A program made the position numbers and the translations under genes. This document shows positions 39,321 through 51,200 of a DNA stretch of 64,000 bases, one piece after another (position 1 is the first letter of the stretch; each line of letters starts with the position of its first letter). The DNA comes from Cymbidium sinense (lineage: Eukaryota; Streptophyta; Magnoliopsida; Asparagales; Orchidaceae). The DNA is taken from assembly GCA_021442155.1 (NCBI GenBank), contig CM038215.1, positions 208,934,982 through 208,998,981 on the forward strand, read 5' to 3'. Below the pieces are notes generated by a model. That model had not been told where the DNA came from. It ran no database searches and saw only the letters and a program-made list of their open reading frames with translations.

Positions 39321-41370
39321 TGCTTTTTAAATTTAACTATTTTTTTCATATCTATTTGAAACTTGATGCTCTTTATTTATATTTACTCATTCAAAGTAAT
39401 TATTTATAACATAATTGCATTAGTTATCTTTTATGATTATTATGTGTATGGGATAGTTCAATAGGGAAATGATCTCAATGTTATAGCAGGGAGTTCTCAC
39501 TACCTACATTGTCAAATGAGCTATGATGAATATTAATAAAATAGTAGATACTTATTTAAGTGGACATATTGTAGTTGTACAATTTTATATTTTATCATAT
39601 TATTATTGATATTTAAATACCATTGTTGTTGCTAGGCCCCAACCTTAAATGAGAAAAGTTAAGGGCTGCATTAGATTATCAACATCTAGCATAAATTTTA
39701 TTGAAAAACTATAACATGAATCCTTTAATGCATTGTGTTAATTCTAAGACATTCCCTAAAAGTGATGCATTGCATGGCCTGAATACAATAAAGTGTGTAA
39801 GCGCCGCCACTCTAGTGCTAAAATGTAGTGTTAAATAAAAAGATTTTATATATTATAGACAAACGTGGGCAAAGAAGCTAGTCCATGAAACTAAAATTAG
39901 AATAGAAACTTAGAATTTATGTACTATTATAGATAAATTATTAGATATTATGATTAAGAAGATAAATATATTATGTGTTCAAGAAACTAAATGGGTTGGA
40001 AAAAAGGACAAGGAGATTAATGATTTTGATTTTCAATGTTGGTATTTAGATAGAAGTCATACTAAAAAATGGTGTAAGTATGATTATATATAAGAATTTG
40101 AAGGATAATATTATAAAGATTAATAAAATTATAGATAGAATTATAGTTTTAAATATTATTTTTGATGCTAAGATTATTAATTTTATAAGTGTTTTTGCTC
40201 CTCAAGTTGATTTGGATGTATGTTCAAAAGAAAAAAAATTAAATGAACTAGAAGAATTAATAAAAAAGAGACCTCTTGAAAAAAAAAGAATATCTATTGG
40301 AGGAGATTTAAATAAACATATTGATAAATTGGTAGAAGATTTTAGTGTAACTAATGAAGAAGGTAGGACCAAATTAAAGTTTGCTTTAGCTTATAATTTT
40401 ATAATTACTAATATTTTATTTAAGAAAAGAGATAAGCATATTATCACTTATAATAAAAATAGATCGTTTAGACTATAAATAGTGTAATATGATTATGGGT
40501 GGATGTTTAAATACCTAACATCGACTACTAGTTTTGAATTTTAAGATGAATGGTTGAAAGAAGAAAAATAATATGAAATATTAATTATATGAATAAATGG
40601 GGGTACTTAAAGAATACCAATAATAATATTTTTAATAATAAGCTATAAGATCATAAGATTTTGGATGTTTATAAGGAATGTAATATTATGTAGGAAACAA
40701 ATAGTAAGTGATATTAAGTAAGTTATAAAAAAAGGTGCTTGATGAATCAAGAGGAAAAGCTCTAATTAACAAAAATATTGGGTGGTGGAGTAGAAATATG
40801 CAAGAAAATATTAAAAATAAGAAGTTTTGGTATAAAAATTAGCTTAGATGTAAAAATTTTAAGAATTGAGAAAGATATACAGTAGACTTTAAAGATTATA
40901 AGAAAGTAACATGTTATGCAAAGAATTTATTTTTTTAGTGATTTATATAATAGATTGAATACTAAAAAGGTCAAAGTTTGCATGTACATGCTAGCCAAAC
41001 TAAGAGATAGGAGAAGTAAAGATTTAGTTCAAGTATAGTACATTAGAGATGCATAAATAAATACTTTTCTTAGAAAAAGATATTCAACATAGATTGATAA
41101 GATAATTTGATGAAGTTTTCAATGAATATTATCATTATACAATTGACTCTAGTGACCATAGTATCCTAAATGATAATAGAGATTTGTTTTATCATTGTAT
41201 TAATAAATTTGAAGTTGAGGAGGTTTTAAGGAAAATAAAATGTGGTAAAGTAATAGGACATAATGGTATTCCAATAGAAGTGTGGAAATTCTTATGAGAT
41301 CAATAAATCTTTTGGTTTACTAATATTTTTAAAATTATTTTAAATACTTAAAAAATATTAGATGAGCAGA

Positions 41371-41465
41371 AAAAGAGTTTGTTTGTTCTTAATTTTAAGA
41401 ATAAAGGTGATACACAAGAGTATGCAAATTTTATATGAATTAAGTTAATATGACATACAATGAAA

Positions 41466-41507
<42 letters not shown>

Positions 41508-42029
41508 AATTGAACATAGGTTATGAAGCAAAATTATAATTTTTCAAAACTAGTTTGGATTCATGTTGAGTAGATTTATTGTTTGCCTTAGTTATGGATG
41601 TTCTTATTAGACATAAATAGGAGAATTTTGGAATAGTGATGGGAGAAGTGATGTCATCATCGACTATAATTACCTAATAGTTCAAGTACAATTAGTATAA
41701 TTGAGGCATAGTTCAAATATAATTTGGAGGATGGAGTTTGTGGTGTCAGCCATAGGATATCTAGTTTTTCTAATGTCTTCTGTAAAAAAATGTGATAGAT
41801 TAGCTTTTGACTTATCAGAAGCAGAGGAGGAATTATATTATTCTTGTTGATAAGACAAGAGAGGGAGCTCAAAAAACAACTTGAATTATGGAGGTCAACC
41901 TCAGAGTTTAAGGGCTTTTATTTGAGTAGATCTTAAAAGAGTTTGTTTGTTCTTAATTTTAAGAATAAAGGTGATACACAAGAGTATGCAAATTTTATAT
42001 GAATTAAGTTAATATGACATACATTGAAA

Positions 42030-42062
<33 letters not shown>

Positions 42063-42490
42063 CAATTGAACATAAGTTATGAAGCAAAACAAAAGTTTTT
42101 CAAAACTAGTTGGATTCATGTCAAGTAGATTTATTGTTTGCCTTAGTTATGGATGTTCTTATTAAACATAAATAGGAGAATTTTGGAATAGTGATAGGAG
42201 AAGTGATGTTATCATCAACTATAATTATCTAACAATTCAAGTATAGTTGATATAATTGAGCATAGTTCAAATATGATTTGTAGGATGGAATCTATGGCGT
42301 CAACCCATAGGATTTCTAGTTTTTTTAATGTCTTCTCTAGCAGAATGTGAGAGATTAGCTTTTCATTTATCAGAAGCAAAGGAGGAATTATATTCTTCTT
42401 GTTGATAAGACTAGAGAGGGAGCTCAAAAAAACTTGAATTATGGAGGCCAACCTCAAAGTTTAAGGGCTTTTATTTAAGTAGATCTTAAA
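41371..42490 (+). repeat. ~560 bp tandem duplication inside LINE 2
   Basis: 41371-41937 and 41935-42490 match along their whole length at about 93% by eye, period about 564 bp. Each copy contains a (GA)n run (41470-41505 and 42034-42061) and the same ~205 bp non-LINE insertion. The insertion therefore predates the duplication. Confidence 0.93.
41627..41831. repeat. ~205 bp insertion in LINE 2, first copy
   Basis: LINE homology stops after the RHK codons near 41626 and resumes at ATTCTTGTTGATAAG near 41840. The inserted sequence (second copy about 42182-42387) replaces the catalytic motif. It is bordered by AGGAGAATT and AGGAGGAATT, which may be a target-site duplication. No family recognised; a SINE or gene scrap is possible. 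Confidence 0.6.
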
Positions 42491-43109
42491 ATGAATACAT
42501 GAAGTGCAATTTTAGTAGTATAGATTAGTACGAGGGTTGTGATCATGGGTGATCAAATCATTAACAAAGAGTGAATATTTTAGATATCCTAGGTCTGTTG
42601 TTTAAGGAAATGGTGAAATAAATGGGGATGTCCTTAATAGAATTCAAGTTGAATAGTTGAAGTCGAGAAATGTGACAAGCCTATTATGTGATAGAAAAAT
42701 GTTGCTTATATTTAAGGAACAATTTTATAAGAGAGTGGTGAGACCTACAATGCTTTATAGTGCAACATGTTGGCTAGCAAAAGTGAAACATAATATTAAG
42801 TTGAATGTTACAAAGATGAGAATGTTCAAGTGGATAAATATCTTTACTCTTAGAGACAAAATGTGAAATGAATACATACATGAAAAGGTTGGATTAGCTC
42901 CAATGAAAAATTAGATTAGAGAGAATCACTTCAGATAGTTTGGTCATATAAAATATCAGCCATCTAATGACCTGCTTTTATTAGAATTAAATGATCTTAT
43001 ATCATTAGAATTAAATGAGAATATTACATTTAATAAGTCAATGGAGAAAAAAGATTCACATAGCCAAACCCCATGTAAGGGGATAAAGGCTTGTTATTGT
43101 TATTGTTGG

Positions 43110-44494
43110 TTATTAATATTCAAATCTTACACATTTAATTAAAAAGAGCATGACATTTTACTAAAAATAAATTACAATCTTTAAATTTTCAAATAAAATA
43201 CTCACTTTTCATATTTTTTTTGCTTTGCTTTCAAGTTCTTGTTCTTTGTACCAACATGAGGTGGATTGGGGAACCCTCATGTGGGAAGTAGAAAAACTAA
43301 GATTTAGAAGAGATAGACAAACAAAATCAACATCATAGTTTGAAAATAAAAATAAAAATAAAAAGGGAGATGTCTTCACAAAATAAGGACAGTCAAAAGA
43401 TGCAATGCAATCATGAGATGTAAAGGAGACAAATGGCAATTGAATCAAATCAATGAAAATAATATTTTCTTCTACAAAAGGACCACAAATGAAGATAGTG
43501 TTCATAGGCCCACATGTTCTAATACATCGATAAAAATGCAACATAGCATTTAGCCATTCAACAAGAACTCATAATCAACATTGCGATCTTGAGGTTAGTA
43601 ACATCAAACAATGTGCCACTTAAAATAACTTCCAATTATTTGAGGTTAAATATCCATACTATATCAATTTGACATGTTTCTTTACCACCTTACATAAACA
43701 CAATTCGATGATCTTTTATTCTTCTTGCAAACTCATACATGCCATTAAAATTGTCATGTACCTTTTGTTAGTTGCATTTCACCAGTTTTTACCTTTTTGT
43801 TATTTGAACGTGATTTTGATTTTGAACCCTATTTTGAGTTCTAAATAAGGTGCAACGAATTTTTTAATATTCAATTTGATTTTTGTACATTAATGATTAT
43901 TAGACATTACCATTAAAAATAAAATATTATTAATACATTAATAATACTCTTTCAAATAATTAAATTACATAAAGCCTTCAATATAAATTTCAATTTAAAA
44001 TTATGAAAAAAAATAAAAATAAAAATAAAAATATTTCTATTTACATTTTTGTCCAATTTTATTTTAAACCCTATACATTCATATTGTCATGTATGTGCAA
44101 TTAGACAAATCATTTAAAATTCATGAAGGCTTTACGACATGAGAGAACTACTTTATCCTTAAAATTCATAATAATCTAACATAACTATTCTTGCTTTGAT
44201 TTTAAGCCAATTGCGGAATCTCTAACGTTAAAAGCTCTTAACTTGTACGACTCACTAATCAACACAATTAAGCAACTTCAATTTCCAGTCTTTTCCAACA
44301 CTTTTTGTTTTAAAAATATAAAGCATTTCGCTTTCGAAAAAAATGATGATTCACTCAAATACGGCAGCTTGGCTAACAAATCAACTTTTAACCAGTGCTA
44401 TAAACATCAGAAGAATATCATCTTTAACTCATTAATATTCTTAATCTAAACTTTCCAAATCATGTACAAACCACCCAATCAAAGATTATTTCAT

Positions 44495-44528
<34 letters not shown>

Positions 44529-45190
44529 GATAGTATGTTCTCATTTAAGAGGGCTTTAAATGATGAAGATAAAAAAACAATCAGCAAGCAGCTCCAAGAA
44601 CAGAAATTTTTTAATAAAACAATCATCACAGCTTTTTCATACAAGTGTTAGTCACTAATCTTACAGAAATATACAAATTACCTTGCAAATTAAATGAATA
44701 CCTACCTGATAATCATACAATTATACAGGAAAGAAATATAATCCATATCACTTCATATAAATAAATCAACAGAAAATAATTAGCAGGGCCAAAAATAAAT
44801 CATAAGAACTTTCAGTTTCACTCATCCTACAGCCAAGGTTTAGAGGAGATACCACGCACACATATGCAACAAATGGATCCATCGCTCAAATCAGGTCATC
44901 AGGTAAAAAGCCTACGAAGTAGAAAGTCAAAATATCTTTGTAAATTATTTACTTTATAAAAAACAGAGCCAATCTAATCACAAGTGTTAATGTTTTCGGC
45001 CACATTAGCCCGAATAGAAAGCATCAAAAATTGTCAAATCTAATTTCTCACCATCAATAAAACATGGTTGGCTTAGATCAAAACTAAGATTATAATTTGG
45101 GAAAATTATTAAATTAACAAAAACAAAATCCAAAATTATAGGGTAAAAAAAAAAAGCTATCACAAAGACCCTTAAGAATATTCTAGTGGG
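43110..45190. other. Intergenic DNA downstream of NOMO, includes probable 3' UTR
   Basis: A 111-codon minus-strand open frame (43209-43544) has no recognisable domain and is probably chance. A (GA)n run lies at 44499-44524. The 200-500 bp just left of 45193 should include the NOMO 3' UTR on the minus strand; no clear AATAAA site was identified. Confidence 0.5.
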
Positions 45191-45192
45191 AT

Positions 45193-45289
45193 TTAGTTCG
45201 CTCGTTTCCTCAAAACGGGTTTACGTGTTTCCTTCTTGCGATTCACTGAAGAAGATATCTCTGCTGCTGTAAGGATTAAATCCTTCAAT
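45193..45289 (-). CDS. NOMO: NOMO terminal exon: basic cytosolic tail and stop
   Basis: Acceptor TTTTGCAG just right of 45289. It encodes the last 32 residues counting the split Arg. The tail is Ser/Lys/Arg-rich and ends KRAN. The TAA stop is at 45193-45195. Confidence 0.9.
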
Positions 45290-48200
45290 CTGCAAAAATA
45301 ATATTATGTTTAATAGAGAAACATATAAAAAGATTACGGAAATGAAAAAGATTTCAATACCTTGGCAAGCTGATTACTGTAATAATAACAAATACTCCAA
45401 CAATAAGTGGAAAGACAGGAGCTGGAGTGAGTTCCTGCACCAAAAAATAAATAAAAATAAATATAGTAGCGGCAGTGGAGGGATAAAAAAGCTTCTCATA
45501 TGTCAATAATGATGATGTCAAAACATAAAATTAATTTAATGAAAAAATAACTTTGCTGAAAAAGAGGCATAAAAAAAAAAGCTTATGCTGAATATAGAAC
45601 AGTTAAATATATATCAAATATAAGATCCTTCATTTTAAATTCTCACCAGAGATGATCTTACTATTTTGAAAATTAAAGAATCTACTGGTCATAATAAAGT
45701 ACAAAAAGAACTGCGAGACTTCAGGGACAAAAAAACTAAACAAAAGAATGGGGAACCAGATTCAATTTTATAACATCTGCAAACAACTGGATCAAGAAAT
45801 ATACCTGTTTCTGTTGATGTTCTACAACTTTATATTTGAGAGGACCCACATGAACTTGGGGATGCTTTCCCAAGTCAACTTCAAGAGCCTCAGATTCAAA
45901 TCTTCCGCTCTTCCATCCAAGGGCAGGTCGAAGCTGCACAAGGTGTCGACCCTTCGCTAGATCTCGTATCTGGAAGTAATACGAGATTGGTAGAGGAAAG
46001 ACTGACTCGATCTCAGATGGGTCGCTCGCTGACCTTATTTCTATTGAGAGATGGGGCTGTAATGTTTCAAGATTGTATCCTTCCACGTGACCACTTAAAA
46101 TGGTCATCTCAGGTTCTTCAAAAACAACAAAGTCAACTCCTGTTATGTCTTCAGTTCCAACCTGAACAAGTGAGCATAGAATTCTATGAAATTAATTAAA
46201 TATGGTTTCACTATTAACATTTGATTTATATGCAGTTTGATGGCAGAATAAATTACACAGTTAACAGAATATGCATTAATTGTCCCCATCTCCCTCAAAC
46301 ATAAGCTTATTAATATAATTAGGGCTGCAAATGAACCAAGCGAAGTTCAGCCAAGCAAGCTTGCTCGAGCTTGAACTCATTTCCAAAACTCATTTTGAAT
46401 GTGTTGTAGTTTTCAAGCTCGGTTCATTTAAAATGATATTTGTTTGAGCTCCGCTCATTAGCTAAACAAAGGAGTTTTTTAACGAGCAATAATATCAACT
46501 TGTTCGTTACATGAATAAGCCTTATCAAGCCTATTAATAAGTATACTAATGAGCTTAGAAATGAGATTTTAATTGAATGAATTTCTAAATAAACAAGCAG
46601 AAATAAATTACCTTGTATTCATGAACAAAACTAATCCAATAGAGGAAAAAAAACCAAAAATTCCACATAATCACATATTAAGTAATTTATAATTAAGTTT
46701 TAAATGAGCATGTGATCAAACTTCTTAATGAACTTGTTCACAAACATTGAATGATATTTTTCATGATTATAAACAAACCAAATACCAAGAAGTTCAAGCT
46801 TGTTCATTTATCTATTGAGTATTTATAAAAATATTCAAGTTTGTCTAATTAGTTAATTAAACAATCATAAATGAGCTCTAAATGAGATGAGTTATGAGTA
46901 GCTTGAAGAGCATATTTTTTCATTTGTAATACTAATTATAATAATTTTTACCTTTTCAACCTATCAAATAGAAGTATCACTTGATTCGCAATGATTATTG
47001 TCGAAGCATTAATATTTACATATCCATCAAATTACATGCCATGCACTTTGTTATCAATTTTTTATGTTTCTGAATTGTTGTAATTTTCATTTTCTTGAAA
47101 ATGGATTTCAATTAATTTTTTCATTTACCAAAAATCAATTACATATAATGACTTTGCAATCTATAAAAACTAAGCACCAAAATATCTACTTTTAATTGCA
47201 TTAAAAGTACATTAATAATCATATAAGAAAAGAGAAAGCCCAAAATAATCCCTCAACCATTCATATTGGGCCAATTTAGTCCCAAAGCATCACTTCATCA
47301 CTTCTCCAATTTATTCCCATGACTATACAAAATTGATCCAATTGACATCTCAAATACAATTAACGAAAAATATGATACAAAATTGATGCTAACTTAGTTC
47401 CTTCAATTTGCAAAATTGATCCCAATTTAATCCTTAAGGCATCATTTGATATCAATTTTCAAGGAACAAAATTGGAGAAGTTTGATATTTTGGGACTAAA
47501 TTAGCTATATGTGAATATTGCGGGGACTATTTAGTCATTTACCCAAATAAATATAAACTTTTGGTTGATTAATGATTTTACTTTATTTTGATCTTAAATC
47601 TTATAATCACTCTACATATATACCATTGCTTTGCATTACATAGCATCGATGCCTTCATTATAACCTAAATAGACACCTCTATGGCCATTACATTCAAACA
47701 ATTATCAAAATTTATTGTGGTTTTTTATACAACCCAAAAATAAATTTGGCATGCACTCCATTTTTTAGTCTTTTAAAACACAATAAAAACCAATTTTTTT
47801 TGTTAAAATGCTGATTTTCAATTCACAAAAAGAGCATAATATATGAACCCCCTTATGAAAGTACACTACAACTAAATAATATGGTTGCATGAAAGAAAGG
47901 TCATCTTTAAGTTATCAAAAGGGTTCTTGATTTTAAAAGTACCATGAAAAATCTAACAAAAATTCTTTCCAAATTTCAATACTTCAAATACTCTCGTTCC
48001 CAGAATATTTGATTTTATAGCCTTTGTCCATGTGCAATCTCAAGTTAAGGAAAAACTAGATCCACAAGCTGTTAAATGTATTATCATTGTTGACTACTAC
48101 TCATCCATACAAAAGGGCAAAGTTAAGTATTTGACCATGTGCATTCTCAAAACAAAGAAATTTTATTCATGGAGTTGATGTCAACGTTATGAAAGAAAAT

Positions 48201-51200
48201 CAATACCTGGCTTATCCTGAGGAGGCACATTTACAAAAGATAGAGAAATATGTTTTTTTTTCTAATTGATTTTTATCCTCTATTTTCATCCATGTTGTGT
48301 CATATGAGACCAATGCTTGAATTGAGCCAACCATACATCCTAAACCTGAAACTCATACGTCAACCATTAATGGTACCAATCACTCAATTAATGTAGATCC
48401 AATCACCCCAATCATTTAGTGTGGTATCGTTTAAGCTTCTAATCAATGTAATTATGAAATTCTCATTGTTATTACAAAAGGAACTAGCGTGTGCTTAACA
48501 TCCTTCACAATTGATCATGCAATATGCAAACCTGCCTCATAACTACAAATCTTTTCTTCCTAGCTAAAACATAGATCTCATTCTTAAAATCATATCTGAG
48601 GCATTAGATGATGAGAATTGGAAGAATGCCAAGAAATTTGAACAGGAAGCTCTTTAAAAATAATAATAATAAAGACTTCGTGAAATTGCCCAAAAAAGAA
48701 ACTAGTGTCAATGGGTATTCATATTGAAATATATATATAAATCAAAATTAGTTTCCAGAGCTTAAAACTAACATATACAAAAAAACTATAAAATATTTGA
48801 CCCTGTTGCTGAGATAAAACACCATAAGATGTTGCTATCATTAATTGCTAATATTAACTAAAAATTATACCAATTAAATGATAAAAATACCTTCTTACAT
48901 AGGTATCTTATGGAAGAGGTTTACATGAGGTACCATCTTAAGTTTGGTTCAAATATAAAACGGATAGCATGTAGGTAAAAAAGAGCATCTAATACAATCT
49001 CCAAGAATTTAGCTTGTAAGCTATATGCTAAAGCGATGCTCAATATGAGATACAAAAAAGGTCAAGATGTTCATTCCTTATTTGTAAAGCAGTCACCCTC
49101 AAGGGAGTGGTGACTAGGAAGGAATGGAGAACTTAAAGGTGTTTTATGCAAAAAGTTGATACTAAGGAACTCGATAAACTGAAGCACATTCTTGGTATTA
49201 CGTTGGCACACTCATAGCAAAAGATCTTTATGACATAACAAAAACATACACCAGATTTGTTGATAGACACAAGCAAACTAGGAAGCAAACTTCCAGAAAC
49301 CCATATAGAATTTAATTACAAGTTAGTGATGTCCCAAAAGACATGACAGTAGACAAAGGCTCTTTTTCAAAGATTCTTAGGAGAACTTATCTACTTGTAA
49401 CACACTAAAACAAATAATGCCTATGCAGTTAGGGTCGGGAGCAATTCAAGCATAATCCCAAAGAATGACATCTTAAGGTAGTAAATAAAATTATATAGTA
49501 CTTGAAAGCCACAACAGAACAAAAGAATTATTTAAAAATGAAAAGCTTACTCTTGAAGAATACACAAATACAAATAATAAAGGATCTATGACAAACAGGA
49601 AATCAATCTCAGGTTAGTGTACATTCCTAAAGACATTCTTATGACTTGGAAAAGTTTTTAAAAAGAAAAGTTCATGGCAAAAGCCAAATTCAAATCAACG
49701 ACCATTTGGAATTTGTAAGTTGTTATGGTTTAAAATTATTCTTGAGAATCTGAGAGTAAATGGAAATGACCAATGATGCTTTCTTGTGATAATAAATCAA
49801 TCATCAGTATTGCAGATAATCTAGAGCAATATAACTGAACAAAACACATTGTAAATTTTCTTGGAGGTCTGGACATTAAATGGAAAATAGAAAACATCCG
49901 ATCAAAATAGTCTATATAATTGTTTATCATTAATTGTATCAACTTTAAACTTCCCTCATTATCATTCCGTCTATTTCGTAATACAGATTTCATTAACTTC
50001 AAATAATCGAAAACATCCACTCAAAAGAGTCTATAGTTTTTTATCATCCATTATATTGCTTATTTTATTTTATTTCAATAATTACATGATTTTAAAGTTC
50101 TCCAATAATCTATATAAGCAAATCTTTCAAAATAGAACAACAATCAAATCTTAAAGTTATAATATTATTTTATCATTCCATGCAACACAGAGGACATGAC
50201 TAGTCAAGTCATTTTGTCCTGCCTTAAGAACATGTGATGCTAATTATATGATGATTATATACCATTTACATAGTGATTTTAAATTAATACACACACTTTG
50301 AATCGGTTAACAAAAACTTCGAGTTATGAAAATTAACTTGCAATACTCCTATCACATACAACAAACTAGAGAAGCAACATATAACATCCATTTTCAAGTA
50401 GATAAACATCTATAATTCATACAGATCAAGTCTTTTTTTTAATACCCTGATGTTAGGTGGATGTCATGATTAGGAGTAATTACCAAATGGTTGCTAGACT
50501 TTTTTAAATTTATACATTTTAGTTGTAGATTTTACAGTTGTTCAATTTAATCAGGAACTCACAAAATGTAAACAAATTTAGTCATGATATCAACTGCCAA
50601 TTTTTTAGACAGAAATTGATGGGGGAAAGCTTTCCATCAGCTATTTAAGGCATTTAGAGTCAATTTCATTATTTTAAGTTGATATCATATTGTGAGATTG
50701 ACACTGAAAAGTCCAAAATGCCCACAAGGAAAGATTTCCTCTAATTTTCATCTAATGAAATGGCAAAGTTGACAATAGAATCAAATTGGTTCAAATTTGG
50801 CATGCTAAGGGACTATTTTGAATGCCTAAAAGAATCCAGGTCTAAACTGAGCAATTAAACTCTAGTGATCATTTTAATCATGTAAAGTCATGATAAGTAC
50901 CAAATTGGCATCCAAAGTGGTTAACATTGACCAAGCAGTCAACACATGCCTTCCCATAGTTCCTATGAACTAATGAAAACTAGTTTAATAAGAATGTATG
51001 CTTTACAAATACAATTAGTCGGCCATTAATTTATCCTTAAATAAAAAGCATGCAGTTGGTTACTGGTTAACAAAAAGCTTGCCTTCACAGAAAGATGGTC
51101 TGGAGAAGAACGCTCAATCTTTGAGCTTCCAAATCTGGGCTCTTCCTTCGTTGCTAATTTTATTGTATAAGTTATATCTGGGAGGAGCCCCCTAAGACGG

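Larger units (their letters stand above)
39880..42870 (+). pseudogene. LINE 2 ORF2 relic (endonuclease-reverse transcriptase)
   Basis: Endonuclease: VQETKWVG (~39985), then an open piece at 40080-40478 with IIVLNIIFDAKIINFISVFAP, ISIGGDLN and FALAYNFIITN. Linker and RT start: RKIKCGKVIGHNGIPIEVWK (~41230-41290). Most of the RT fingers-palm segment is deleted near 41580, and the FADD catalytic motif is replaced by an insertion in both tandem copies. [12 protein letters not shown] follows at about 42392. The C-terminal piece at 42657-42866 includes FYKRVVRPTMLYSATCWLAK. The catalytic region is lost, so the copy is dead. Confidence 0.87.
39850..43109 (+). mobile_element. LINE 2, longer degraded copy of the same LINE family
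   Basis: Contains the start of the endonuclease region (ETKIRIET, INILCVQETKWVG, about 39880-40005), further ORF2 pieces and a 3' end with the GGATAAAGGCTTG signature and a (TTATTG)n tail at about 43091-43109. Two (GA)n runs and a ~560 bp tandem duplication lie inside. A clear target-site duplication was not found. Confidence 0.88.
46162..51082 (-). other. NOMO: GC-AG intron of NOMO, 4.9 kb, filled with transposon remnants
   Basis: The donor reads GTGAAG|GCAAGC, that is GC instead of GT, with otherwise strong complementarity to U1. The acceptor is GTTCAG. Reading frame and protein homology place the junction here (HLSVK joined to VGTED). The intron holds a hAT-type element, a MULE-like MITE, a copia relic and a second MITE-like element. 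Confidence 0.9.

Noticed and set aside
41657..42457. Two similar minus-strand open frames of 71 and 80 codons
   Set aside because: Both fall on the duplicated 205 bp insert in LINE 2. The similarity is due to the duplication, not to selection on a protein.
43209..43544. 111-codon minus-strand open frame
   Set aside because: No domain and no conserved motif. It lies in repeat-like DNA and is probably chance.
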